Numbered from the stretch's first letter, positions 34,763 to 46,500 are shown. The stretch is DNA of 64,000 nucleotides from Symsagittifera roscoffensis (GCF_963678635.1 NC_087065.1:49521011-49585010), one strand, 5' to 3'. The notes: generated from the letters alone by a model not told the origin. Program-made: numbers and translations.

Positions 34763-37700
34763 TTAGGCAAAAGTTGAAGTTTTCTGCATTACGACTTTTT
34801 TTCTAGTACTTTTTTGACCAAAAGTTTTTTTTTCGCTCCCTGTTCTTAAGATTAGTCTTCTTTTTTTTTTCACCTAGTCACCACTTTCTACTTTATTTTT
34901 TCATATCATTGTTGAGTTCAAAAATTGTCAAGTTTTTTGATAACTTGTGTTTCGTTTCAATAAAAGAGCAGTATTTTTTCCCGGTTTGATTTTGATTTTT
35001 CTCTCTGATTTCAGCTCACATCCACTTTGAAAAGGAAAGCAAACTTAACTATCGATAAGCAGAAGTGTTTAAGTCACAGAAAAGGTGATCAAATTCTTAT
35101 TCGGGTATGGAGTTTGGTTATCAAATTTACCTGCAAAAAAAGGTTACCCTGTTGATTCAGTTTCCGCAAATTCTTTTTTTAAACAAAAAACTGTTGATTT
35201 TTTTTCAAGTTCAGTTTTTTTTGTAATAAGAAAAACAAACTGCATTATTGATCAGTAAAATTATAAAGGGGACAAAATTAACTTCAGATTCCCCAAGGGA
35301 AACAATATTTGTAATCTATTTTCTCTAGTTGGACTGAAATCATCAAAAAATGCCAATTATAATTTAGTCTAAAATTTCAAAAATCTTTGAATTTATTTAT
35401 TGCTTTCGTCAAAATGCGGAATTTGAGATTTTTTAAAAAACGAGTCCGTATTTTTATTTGTTTACTTATGTTCAAAGAATCTTTTCCAAGTGTTTGATGG
35501 CTATAATTTATGAGAAATCAGTGGCCTAATAGTCTATTTATAATCTTGCTGTCACACAAAAGATAGGTACAGCACTATCCGCGGTCGCTAGGTCTTTTGC
35601 AAATTGATCGCCGTTTCTGACCTATTAAGTGTCACTGAACGAACTAAAGACACTTATATAGGTAGTGTGGTGTTTTAAATGTTTTAAATGTTTGCTGTAG
35701 TTGCTTTGATTTTCGATTTATGCACAAATTCAAAATAGTTTCAATTGCCTAAAGAAAGGTAAATTATGCTCCCAAAAAACAAAATTCGATGCTTTCAGCC
35801 TATTCTTTTCTTGGTTCGATGCTTTCCATTCGATGATTTCAGACTAAAACTTGAAGCAAAATTTTTGATTTGTTTCAGCCTTGTCCTTTTCAAAAAGTAA
35901 AATCAAAATGTAGATTTTTTTTTCAATTATTTTTTGGCTATATCGCAAAGCAATTGAAAACCGTTAGTAAAAAGTCCGGACATGTCACAACCCTGTTAAA
36001 TTAAAGAGTTTTCCTGAAAGTTGATGAACTCCTCGCCAAGCCAACATAAACCTGCCTTTGACATTGAAATCAGAAATTGCTTGCTAGTGTTAGATCAGAA
36101 TTTTAAATATTTAGTCAGTTTTTGTAAAAGTAAAGATATCTTAGATGTCAGTCTCTCGTCATTTCAATTTTTAAATCTATATAAGATGACAGAAAACACA
36201 CCCATTTTGTTGAAAAAGTCAAAACGTATCTCAAATGGGCCGTGCAAAAACAGTCGAGACTGTTCAAACATACCAGATTTTGGCCAAACTTGTCAAAAAG
36301 TATCAAATTTAGCTCAAAAAAGATTGAAACCGAAACCAAGTTTTTCGATACGGGTGGTTTTTCGTGAGCGTTAAATGTTACACATTTTTTCCCTTGTTAT
36401 TCAAGATTTTGTGAGTTTAGCTTCTGTATTAATTTTCTTTGTTCAAAATATGATTTTGTTCGGCGAGATTTTGCATTGTTTTCGCCGTTCAATTGTAGCA
36501 TATTGAATTCGGCTTGGAGTACGGTTAGCTAAGACTTTGACGTTAAATGTTTTAATCTTTTGGCTACACTGATTCGAACTCGTTGTTCGCAATCGAATCT
36601 TGACGCATAGCTTTTTATATAATTTAATACTTAGAGCTCTTTTGGAGCTTCATCTATGTTATGCTTCAAGCTTTTCACATGGCGGAGAAAAAATAAAACA
36701 AAAAATTCACGAGTTAAAAGTCGATGAACGTAGTTCAGAAATTTATTCAGGTCGTGATGATTTTTCTGTCGTTTTTTCTTGAGGAACAGTTTTAAAATTT
36801 GTTCAAGGTCAAATATACTTTTCGTGGTTTGACTTTTGCTTTTTTCATGCCTAGTTCGTTGCCCTTGTTGAAAGGAAAGCAATTTCCACTATCGAATTGC
36901 AAAAGTGAATGACCACGAAAAACTCCCAGCGAAGTAAAAAGTGTTCCTATTGATCCAGTATTGTCAGTTGATTTTATTTGATTGAAAAAATGGCGCTCAT
37001 TAATTTTTTCGAAATTCAAAAACTTTACTGATATCTATTTTTTCTTTGAATTTTGAATGTGTTATAGAAAGATTTTTTCAAAAAGCAAGCCAATACTTTG
37101 TTCTCTGAACTTGAGTTCAGTGACTCTTTTCCAACTGTTTTTTAGTTTTGTTTTTTATCTACAGATCTAATTCAAAAATTGTTTGGCTCTCAATTTATCA
37201 AGATTCAACTTCAAAATTAAAAAAGCGAAACTTTGGTTGTGAAAGGCTTCCATCGTTTAAACAAAAGATAGGCATTTTTCAGGTATTTTTTTTGCTTAAC
37301 AGATTCACTGAAATGTTTTTTGTTGATCTAATTCAAATTTAATTGGCTCTCAATTTATCGCGATTCAATTTCAAAAGTAAAAAAAGGCGAAACTTTGGTT
37401 GTCAAAGGCTTCCATTTTTTAATTGAAAGATAGGCATTTTTAAGAAATTTATTTTGATTAATAGAATCATTGAAATGTTTTTGTTGACTTCAGTTTCGGA
37501 AAAAAGTCAAACCTAACTACTGGTTGCATTATTAATTATCGAAGTAACAAGTCGTTATCGCGGCAACGTACTCTCGACATTGAATTTTTTATTCAAAGCT
37601 GTGCATGAAATTGTTTCTTGAAAATTTTGGCTTACTATATAATAACTTTCCGCTCATGTTTGTTCGACCATTTTCCCTAGCATGGTCTCCCCTCCTTGCT

Positions 37701-38274
37701 TAGGTAGTTTTTTCAAGGTATGGTTTGGGCGAGTTTTATAATCAGTTGTGTATGACAAAAGTTTTATTTCAGATTAAATGCGTCTTTCACACAAGTACTG
37801 TGGGTTTAATTAAGAATTGACTTTTGGTCTAATTTTGAGCTAAAAATGTGACCATGTACGCTTATAATAGATTATGTAAGCCGTGAAAACGTATATCTTG
37901 CTGCTGTTTGAAATTGGTTTTTCTTGTTTAATCTGTGTTTTTTTTATATCAGAGTTTGAACATCAAGGGAAAACAACCGATTGTTTAATCAAATAAAAGT
38001 GTATTTTCAATTTTTTTCATGAAAATAATTTTAGAACAGATCTAACTATGTCAATTTGTGAAAAAGTTGAAGGAAAAACATCAATCAAATAGACTTCTGC
38101 AATTTTGACTGGATTCTTTTTTCCTCGCTCATATTAATTCCTCTTTAAAGTAAGGTTCGGGTCCTATTATTTATTCCGCACAAATTTCTTAATTTGGTAT
38201 TTTTGTTAAAAATCATTTAATAAATTATCAGAACAAAAGACTGCTTGCACTGGGTGTAAGCTAAATAGGATGAC
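34763..38274 (+). repeat. beta4 unit, last array copy (3.5 kb)
   Basis: Beta landmarks are complete up to 'gcgtctttcacacaagtactg' (37780). A deletion at about 37817 then leads to 'gacttttggtctaattt', skipping the part of beta2 with the ctaactt palindrome. It ends in 'gcttgcactgggtgtaagctaaatagg', after which unique sequence begins. It holds the longest recurrent frame of the array (36021-36374, 117 codons). Confidence 0.8.
36021..36374 (+). other. Recurrent open frame in beta units (117 codons, best copy)
   Basis: This Lys/Ser-rich frame includes LLKKSKRISNGPCKNSR and ends VVFRER. It recurs at 17521-17814, 23469-23657 and 30750-31058 in beta units. Shorter versions occur in alpha units (20156-20344, 32874-33068), while alpha1 has a stop in the same place. 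The complementary strand is also open (about 63 codons), as is common in low-GC repeats. There are no recognisable domains; I regard it as probably non-coding. Confidence 0.2.
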
Positions 38275-40264
38275 AGGCCATTAAAAGGGCAAAACATTAA
38301 GACAACAAATAAGCGTTCTTACTAGTTTCGCAGAAGTACAATGTGGAGAATTGCGTGCAGTGCCTTCTTAAAGTCTCATCAAAAACAGTTGCCGTGTTAA
38401 CGGCTGTCGTTTTTTTACCGATAACCATCAAACTGATTGGTTTGGTCAATACAATTGCGATCGTTTTGTTTCTCAACCGATTTCAAACCAGATCAAATTT
38501 TGTGAAGGTGGTTGTTTTTTCTTGGAGTTTTTTTTCTATCTTTTTCTGGCCTGTTTAATCTGCAGCTTTGAATTCAATTCTAATAGTTTAACAAGATTTC
38601 CTTATTCCTGGCGGATTCGGCTTTTTCAAGTCGACCTAACATTGTGGACAAAGCATTTTGAGATGGCGTTGTAATTTGGTCAGCCCATTCTAGCCAATCA
38701 GGTTGAAGCAAAACAGTTTCAATTCAGTATCATTAATTTTTGGGCGGAATAAGTAAGAAAACCCTAAGGTTCTATAAAAGTTACCAAAATGCTCATATTA
38801 CATAACTAGTCAAGGGCGTATAAAATGTATGCTAGCATGATATGACGGCGGATTCCAAAAAAATTGTAGACAACGTAGATTATTTTTTGAAAAGGTTTTT
38901 TTTTTCATTATTCAAAACAGTTTACTTTTTTATTAGCGCGGAATCGCAAACTTCTAATTAAAAACCAATTAAATATACAAATTTTCAAACCTAATAAAGT
39001 TCTGCGGCAGTTATAACCCGCTGCTCTGTGATTTCGCAATTTTCCCATTTTTCACTAAAATTTTGACAAAAAAAATATTTATAGGAGGATGTGAATAAAA
39101 AGCTATTCGAAAATTCATCGCACTAGAGTACAGAGTCTTTTCAGTTACCCACCCTCTATTGCAAAAACGAAAACTCAAATATAAATACGAACTATGCTTA
39201 ACTATTGATTAGGGTTGGTTCATCTTTACCCAGCGCCATAGGGGAGCGTGTTATAATGGTGCAAGATGATCACATGCAAATAGCAAGGAACAGTAGCAAC
39301 ATGCGCAACTAAACAATATCATAATGCGTTTTTTAAAATTTCTTCAAGCTTTTTTGAATTCAGTTAAAAGTATTGTCACAAAAACAAAACTTAACATGTA
39401 AGTTACTGAAACCTGGTGTTATTTGGCCAGAATTCAAGAAATCACTGAAAGTGCAGTTCATTTGAGAGCGCCAGAATAAATTATCAAAATTTTCAATCTA
39501 CTACGGTACAAAATATGGACAACTAAATTTTAAAAAATAAAACAATTAGGAAACGTGTTGAATTATAATATCTGTTCTAAAACTAACACTAGCTGTGAAT
39601 GATTGACCGTTAAGCCTTGCGATAAGCATGCGTTTTGCAGTCGGATACTAAACTTTTTTCTTTTTTCCCACAGTTAACGAAATATTCCACACTTCTAGAC
39701 TATCTCCTCTTCAAGAGAAACTTCTCGTTTCAGGCAGTAATTATCTTTCCAAAGATTGAAATTTCAGGTTGTAATCATCTTTTCAAGATTCAGATTGCGT
39801 TTTTTTGAAAAAAGTGTCTTATTTTTTTCCGGTTCATGGCTTTCGTCCTGTTTTCTGTCGGTTCGTTCGTTTACCGATCGTTTTAAACGCCATGTTTTTA
39901 TCTGGTAAGGCTCCTATTAGTTTAGTTTTTGAAGCATTGTTATTCGAATTTAAACAGTTCTTTTTATAACTGAAACTTCACAAAAGAGTAAATTTACAAT
40001 GTCTGATTTTTAACAGTTTTTATTTTTTTTTCTCAAATTTTCAAACAGTTTCAGTTTATGGTAAATCGATGTTGTCTTTATTTTGCCTGATTTGGAGGAC
40101 AAAAAATATCCGTTTGGGATTATTAGTTTTTCAGAAAACTATTTTTTTGTTTCGTGGTTTCGTCCTTGTTTATGTCGTTTCGCTTACCGTTTTTTTGAAA
40201 CTCCTTTTTGTTATCTTGTAGGATTTCTGTTGGTTTAATTTTTAACGCATGGGTTTTGTTCCAA
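38275..40264. other. Gene-free AT-rich stretch
   Basis: No gene was recognised. An imperfect direct repeat of about 100 bp lies at 39832-39935 and 40151-40249 (shared 'tttcgtcct', 'gcttaccg'/'gtttaccg', 'agtttaatttttgaagca'-like). A 71-codon hydrophobic frame at 38343-38558 has no family resemblance I can name. It precedes the LINE relic and might be part of its decayed 5' region. Confidence 0.4.
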
Positions 40265-41390
40265 CCTACGGAATGCATTTGATACAGTTAATCATTCAAT
40301 TCTTTTTGCAAAAATGAGCGCCTATGGTTCCAGTGGAAAATTCCAGTTCGAATTATTTTCAAGTTAACTGTCAATTAGACAACAAAACGTTGAAAGTTCA
40401 AAAGGACTTTTAAGTAAACAAGAAATTTTGTTTGCTGTGCCACTAGGCTGATTTCTTTGGCCTTTGTTTTCTTGCTTTACGCCAAGGATATTGAGAAAAT
40501 TGTTGCGAAATCTGAGTTGAGTCTTTTTGCAGACGGTACTGCCTTTCTGGTTTCATTTCCAATCAAGAAAGGGAAAAACGATTTCAAAAATGATCTGAAG
40601 AAGAAAAATGACTTTTGCGTGCGAAACAAATTGTCGATCAGCTCAACAAAAAGTAAATTTTTACAGTATGGCAAACACGTTTGGATTTAGATTCACTCTA
40701 GCAGATGAAAACATTAGTCTTACTAAATGTTTCAAACTTTTAGTTTTTCAAACTGAAAAATAACTAAAAATTACAGACAACGTTTTTAACATGTGCAGAA
40801 AAGTAGCCAAGGATCAATGGAGTTTTGGATAGGAGCAGGGTAGTCTTTTCAAGAAAAACATTTTTGAGGTTCTATTTGGCTTTTTAGTGCCTATAAACTC
40901 ATATGGTCACCTTGTCTCTGTTAACAAAACCGAAATTAATATGGAAAAACTTATCTGCCAAAAAATTTTCAAGAACTAATTTATTCCAACTGAAGTTCGA
41001 ACATGTAACAAGGAAATTCAATGAGCTAGATCGAAGCAGCTCCTGAAAGCAAAAGATATGAAAATTTCTCCTCAGGCAAAATAAGGAACTGCCTCAATTT
41101 CTTGATGTCAAATAAACAGCTACCTGATGAATTTGAAACATTTTCAGACTACCATATTTCAAAATTTTTTCATCTTTTGGAAAATAGTTATAATACAAAT
41201 ATTTTTCAGTTGGTTGGCATGTGCTTCCTATTTTAAATTAATCACCGTTTGTCGTTTCTTAATTGTGATGGTAACCCCAATGGGAAGCTACTCATTAGGC
41301 TGAAGAGCCTGTTCTAACTATCCTGACGCAGTGAATGATTATGATACATTTTTTTACACTGTGTCGAACAGTTTGAATTGAATTACTATA
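40265..41390 (+). pseudogene. Decayed non-LTR (LINE) reverse transcriptase
   Basis: Near 40275 the translation gives AFDTVNHSILFAKMSAYG, the characteristic RT block (AFDTVxHxxLLxKLxxYG) of Jockey/CR1/L2-type LINEs. After frame changes, FLLYAKDIEKI and FADGTAFLVS (catalytic FADDT with the second Asp changed to Gly) follow at 40457-40690, then NKLSISSTKSKFLQYG. More distal sequence to about 41.39 kb still resembles a LINE C-terminal region (SYGHL-like stretch, MEKLICQKI) but is full of stops. At least one frameshift and several stops show it is dead. The boundaries are soft. Confidence 0.75.
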
Positions 41391-42153
41391 ACTGAAACTT
41401 CATGAGCTTTTGAACCGATCATAACTTTATGGCAACAGTTTTGTATTGGGCTCAACAAGATGCCACCCAAACTTTGTCTCTTTTTGGCTGCTCAAAAAAC
41501 AATTTTCATATTAAGGGCTGTTTTTGAAGTTCATCCATCACAAATATGAAGTTTTTGTAGCTGTAACTTTTCAAATTTGTCATAGTCTGGCAGTTTTTTT
41601 ATTCAAAAACAAAGGTGATATTTATAAAGACTGCCCAAAAACCGAAGGTTTGAAGAGAGAGAGAAAATGTAACTAACAAAAAACTTGTGTATGCACAATA
41701 TTTCATAATGAAATGGGTTAATTTACAGGTTTATAAATTGGTATTTGCACTAAATCAGACAAAAAAATTATATGAGAAAAGACATGTAAAAATCCAAAAA
41801 AATCTCATCGGATAAATTTTTGCTGTTTTTCATACTGAGACAGCTTAGGTTGGCTTTGATATCTACGTCAATTGTGAATCATCTGTCGCTTTTGTTGTCA
41901 GTTTGAATTTAATTATGTTATTATTTGTGATATTCTCCAAATAAAATCTTCAGTGACAGTGGTCAAAGAACCTTGTTTTAAAAAATATTTCGATCCAAGC
42001 AAAAATATGTCCAATTGGCGGTTGGCTGACAGAGCAGAAAAGCACGGGATTTTTTTTCCTGTTTGATTTCTATCCCCAGTGTGTTGAGGCTGTCATTCAA
42101 CTGGTTAATTCTCTCATGGTCCAAGTTATAAAATAGTGCTTTTCACAAACCTT
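41391..42153. other. Gene-free stretch
   Basis: AT-rich DNA between the LINE relic and the gag-protease relic. No coding or repeat landmark was recognised. It could include unrecognisably decayed RT sequence of the - strand relic that lies immediately to the right. Confidence 0.4.
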
Positions 42154-43450
42154 TCAGTTGGACGGAGTTTTGATGACAATTTTTCCTAAAATCTTATTGT
42201 TTTCTCCTTCAAAGCAAAAATACAGTTTTCTCGTTCGTTTTTGCACCGGTTGTGTTTTTGTTTTCGGATTAGAATGTCGTATTTTGTGGAAGGTTTTCTG
42301 TTTGGAAAAATTAACCGGGCTTACTGAGTCAACTGGAATGTTCATATTTACAAGCATTCCTAGCCCAGTCGTATTTTCAGAAGCTTTTTTGTTTCCCGCT
42401 CTTTTCAGTCATCAACAATTCTTCATCTCGAGTACTGAAAAAATTACATCGTCGCTCTTAACGTTCTTGTTTCTTGCGTGATCACTCAAATTAAAATTTC
42501 ATCTTGCTTGCATGAATTTTCCGGCGGGACGTATGTACAATTACCGTTTTGTACAGTGTCATTTAAGTTTTTTACATTGTGTCGTTTACTTCTGGTCTTG
42601 CCTAAATTGCCAAAAAAAAATCTTCGTTTTCACTTCATTGATATATGATTCAAGCAACCCTTGTAAACACAATTCCACACTTCTTACATAAAATTTTTCT
42701 GTCGAAATTAAGACTCGGTTCGTTTCTACATGGCTATTTGAATGAAAGATTCGAAACTCGTATCACTGGTTGTTGACCTTGTCATGTTTGTCAGTTTTTG
42801 ATAATAAAATTGGCCTTTTTCATCTATAAGAGATTCACTTTACGCTGTAAAATCTCGCCATTCTCCAAAACTTACAGGAAGATATCTGATTTTTGCCTCA
42901 ACGTTCACTCTATTACCGCACTTACTAGCTACATTTGTCAGCCCAAAGAAATCTGTGACCTTTTTGAGCAATTTAAAAGTTTATACTTCTCATACTTTAT
43001 ATTAGGAGGTAGTTAGAAGAAGCAGAATCAGAAAGTTCCCAAAATTTTTCAAAAACTCTCGCTAACATTTTTTACTCTAAGGTTTGTCCAAGCCACTTTT
43101 TTTCCTTCGTTTGCTAGGGCTAGAGCAAAAATCGAGAGATTTTTTGGTCGTCTTCTGCTTTTTTCATCTCCTTGAAAGTTTTGTTTTCTTAATTTTTCCG
43201 TTTCTATTCCTTCTTCTACCTTGTCTCCCGACTGGCTCTATTTGTGTCCAAATACTTGACTGTAGCTTGTTTCAAGATCGGAACTTGAGTTTCTGGTGCC
43301 TCTGGTCTGCTTACGCTGTCGATGTTCAGATTAATTTCGCAGTAATTGCCAATTAAAACTGTCGTTTCAATGGGTCCAGGTTTCTGACGGATCCATGTGT
43401 GTTTTGGCCAGATCGAAGGTGTTCCCCGCATCTTCGGTTTGTTTGAGCTC
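42154..43450 (-). pseudogene. Old gag-protease relic of a related LTR retrotransposon
   Basis: Read on the - strand, 43450-42780 gives fragments resembling the gag of the full element at 46-55 kb. For example LALANEGKKVAW matches LALGTEGKRVFA, and KLLNCSKRSQ matches KLLSRKQKDR. A zinc-knuckle remnant (LCKKCGIVFTR) lies near 42.64 kb. The 67-codon frame 42154-42357 contains NIPVDSVSPVNF, matching the protease site NIPVDSASPVSF of the intact copy. Numerous stops and frameshifts separate the pieces, and no LTRs are recognisable. The order and strand fit a single inactivated insertion much older than the neighbouring element. Confidence 0.7.
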
Positions 43451-43461
43451 TGTAATAAATT

Positions 43462-43484
43462 ATTAGCATGATCTTCATGCTAAT
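43462..43484. repeat. Perfect 10-bp-stem palindrome
   Basis: attagcatga-tct-tcatgctaat is a perfect hairpin of 10-bp arms with a 3-nt loop, just beyond the 5' edge of the gag relic. Its function is unknown; it may be the tip of an inverted-repeat element or chance in AT-rich DNA. Confidence 0.6.
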
Positions 43485-44450
43485 CAATATTATATGTACA
43501 ATTGAGCCAAAAACAAAACAAATAAGAAATGTTTTGATTTCATATGTCTGTTAAAAAACTAACACGATCAAAGAATGACCGACCGATGGTCCAGTCCTTA
43601 CAGAATTTGCAAGGCAAGTATCTTATCACTACTGATGGTCAAATTTATGTAGAGTAAAACAAATCAGAACACAAACAAAAATTCGGAAACAGATGATAGT
43701 TGAGAGCCAATAATTTTTTTTTTTCAAAAGTGAAAAAAAAATTTATGGTACAAATGACATTTTTGGTCATCAAACAAAAATTTTCACCATGACACTTGTT
43801 CGAAAAATTCTTCAAATTTTAGTGGTCATTTTAGTTGATTCAGATCGCCCAGAGTTTTGAAACATTAATGGAAGCTTTTTTGGGCTAAAATATTAGGATT
43901 GATTTTTAAATCTCTGAATCATGCTTTTTTAAATCATTTGAGTTAACACCAGCATATTCTATTTTACTTTAAAAAAACTTATCGCTTTTACATAGCTAAA
44001 GTGCTATTATCTGTTTATTGCGTTAATACCGATACAACAATTGCTCAAAGTTCGAACAATGTTTTAGATATTTGCTTGTCTCGCTAAAAACCCATCCTTA
44101 TCTGGTCTGCTTGGTTACAAGGCTTATTCACAAGGCTTATTTACAAGGCTTGTACACAAAGCTGTTTGGGTCTAATGAAATCTGCATAGCGTAACCATCT
44201 GATAATTATTGATCGTCTGAAACTCTAAGTTTGAACAAGGCTGCTCAAATTAGGGCATAACCTTGATTGATCTAACTGCTACCTGTTAAGGTCTCAGGTG
44301 TAGTGTTTGCTTTTAGAAAATGGATGGCATTTTCAAAAAAAAAAAGAAAAAGAAAATCAATTTTTTGTTTGGAAAATTATCCCACACGCACTAATTAAAT
44401 GAAAGAGTTTTTGCTATGGAGTAAATTAATGAACAAAACAAATAGCAGGG

Positions 44451-44770
44451 CTCAATTCAGTTTGAACAGATTTTTAAAATAGATTAAATCTCCGCTTACA
44501 CCTTAATAGCACGAAATATATCACGTGTTATTGTCCCAATTGGCCAAATTGGCAATTTTCAAACCCCCATAACCTAACAAAAAAAGATCACCGGTGAAAT
44601 TAATTTTTAAATTTGATCCCTGAATTAGCAAAATTTTTGACTGAAAAAAAATCAGTCAAAAAGTGCTTGTTAAAATTATTCTTGAGAAAAAACCACTCAA
44701 AGCACGAATATTAATTTTTTTTTCTGTGAAAATAGTCGGAACTATAATGTTCAACCTGGGAGCCTTTGAT
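44451..44770 (+). repeat. Dispersed repeat, left copy flanking the LTR element
   Basis: It shares 'ctcaattcag', 'ccgcttac', 'ttttaatagcac' (here 'ccttaatagcac'), 'aatatatc', 'ccataa' and 'gagaaaaaacca' in order with 55687-55985. The copies are diverged, so this is an old interspersed repeat that happens to sit on both sides of the younger retrotransposon insertion. Confidence 0.55.
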
Positions 44771-44820
44771 CTAAATTTATGGATTCTGGAAGTCGCCAAC
44801 TTGCTCAAATTTAGATGTGT

Positions 44821-44993
44821 TTGCACGCTATTTTTGAAGTATCGTTTAGCGCAGGTGTTGGCCAAAATTTTTCTAAATTGAACTGAAGCACGCTACTAGT
44901 ACTTAGCTTGCTTCAGTTCGTTTTGGAAAAATTTTTGAGCTTAACTTTTGGGCTAACGCCTGCGCTAATCGATACTAGAAAAATAGCGTGCAA
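44821..44993. repeat. Large foldback (70-85 bp arms)
   Basis: The left arm 44821-44890 begins ttgcacgctattttt and ends gaactgaagca. The right arm 44909-44993 is its reverse complement with substitutions and an extra stretch of about 15 nt ('agttaagctc' region). The arms are separated by an 18-nt loop. A further 'cgtgcttcag' at about 45008 repeats the arm end. It may be a foldback/MITE relic. No target duplication was recognised. Confidence 0.75.
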
Positions 44994-46279
44994 AAAAACT
45001 TTCTAAACGTGCTTCAGAATTATGTCCTCCTTTTTTCCTTGAAACTACATTCGAGGAGATGGCTTGCTAACTTTTTTGTAAGTAATTATCAATTTTTGTG
45101 TTTCAAAATTACTTAAATTAATTCAATGGGCAGTAAAAATTTTTGGTTTTTGTACTGTTCAGAGCAGCGCTGTTGTCATGGTGGCCTAAAACTCATCAGA
45201 ATTTGATATTAATGCTCCAATTTTTGAGTAAAAAGTGGAACATTTAGGCTAGTTTTTTTCGTTCAGTAAATTTTCGACTTTTTATCAAAGCCTTTTCGAC
45301 AGAATCTTTGTTGCACCATCTAATAGAATTTGTTATCTTGAACTCAAAGTTAAAAAAGTTTCAACTGCTATCATTTTTTTCCAATTTATAGGGTTTTGAA
45401 AATTGTTAACTTGACCATAAATAACGCGCAATTTTGGAATAAATAACGCGCAATATAATATAATCAATTTTCATACTATCCGCAAACTCTAGATTTTAGT
45501 TTATAGATAGATAGCATGAATATCGGTTGCATCAAATAACTCTAACTTATAGATAGCATGAATATCGGTTGCACCAAACACTCTTGTTTAAAAAACTATT
45601 TTAGAACTGAGTTTATTAGTTATTTTCTTTCTTAAAAATTAAGGTCACATTGGTTTATGAATTTCAATCGATTTAGTTTCTATTTTAACAAATCAATTCA
45701 AGTCAATTTAAAATTAATTTCGGGGTTGAGAAGAGATTTTCATTTTCTAGACTAGAAAATGTTTTCCTAAATCAACTTAAGCTTTTCCTTTCAATGAAAC
45801 ACATGGAATCGCTTAACGCTGGTGGCGATTTAATACGGCTCAGAAAAAGTCTTTAATAGAAATGAGATTCCAAATTATGTTGTTCTTAGATGAAAAAATG
45901 TTGTACTTGAAGCTGTATGGATTGACGGACAATTCATCCGCGCTTTAAGAAAATTTTAAGCCAAATTTATTGGTCATTGTATACAGATCTTCCGAATTAC
46001 GAAGAAAGTACGGAGTATATATGCTTGGGATACATTATTTCAGACTAATTTCTTGAATCTTTTTGATCACTTGGAGTATCGATTCCCTGCTATGAGTGTG
46101 GCAAGCAGCGTGTTCATTTCACTATAAGAACCTATCGAGCTTCTTTCTAAACTGCTTGCTGGTATGATTTTTAAACGTGGCGAATTATCCCGCGCTAAAA
46201 AAATCGTTTAAACTGGATTGAGGCAAGCTAATTGGTCTTGGTTATTCCATAAAAATTGGAATTTTTAACGCTTAGAAAC

Positions 46280-46490
46280 TAATTAAAGTGTGCAAATACC
46301 ACTGGTAACTTTTCTAACTAAGCTAAGTTAAAAAGGTATAAAATAAGGTATTGAATTAAAACTGACCGATGTGTTAAAAGAGCAACTAGTGACGCGAAGT
46401 CCACTGGACTTCGTAGAGTAAACGTTAACTGGTACGTAATTAACACATAGAGGTCAAGGTTAAAAAATACTAAAATACTAAATCACAACA
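46280..46490 (-). repeat. 3' LTR of the retrotransposon
   Basis: Aligns end to end with 54999-55208, with about 11 substitutions and one 1-nt gap by eye. In the element's orientation it starts TGTTGTGATT directly after the polypurine tract and ends ACTTTAATTA (TG...TA rather than TG...CA). It contains 'ggtataaaataagg'. Confidence 0.9.
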
Positions 46491-46500
46491 TTCCCCACTG
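46491..46500 (-). other. Polypurine tract (plus-strand primer)
   Basis: On the - strand the sequence CAGTGGGGAA lies directly against the start of the 3' LTR (TGTTGTG). A purine run abutting the 3' LTR is the usual position of the PPT, so this fixes the LTR start. Confidence 0.8.

Larger units (their letters stand above)
43485..46279. other. Gene-free stretch with repeats and a foldback
   Basis: No gene was recognised. It contains a dispersed repeat (44451-44770), a long foldback (44821-44993), a pair of 'aataaataacgcgcaat' motifs (about 45417-45452) and a tandem duplication of about 45 bp at 45500-45585 ('atagatagcatgaatatcgg', 'ttgca.caaa'). Beyond that it is AT-rich with no identifiable features. 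Confidence 0.5.

Noticed and set aside
9691-38274. Many 60-100 codon frames in the repeat array as genes
   Set aside because: They recur with the repeat, are often open on both strands, are broken in sister copies, and show no known domain. The two most persistent are reported as findings only.
9691-38274. CRISPR array
   Set aside because: The repeats are kilobases long and diverged, in an animal genome with introns; there is no short regular repeat-spacer pattern.
9691-38274. Helitron, Maverick/Polinton or other autonomous DNA transposon in the array
   Set aside because: I found no Rep/helicase, polymerase B, integrase or transposase motif, and no defined termini for the units.
43084-43356. 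90-codon hydrophobic + frame resembling a membrane protein
   Set aside because: It is antisense to the gag relic, and its hydrophobicity comes from T-rich codons opposite A-rich gag sequence.
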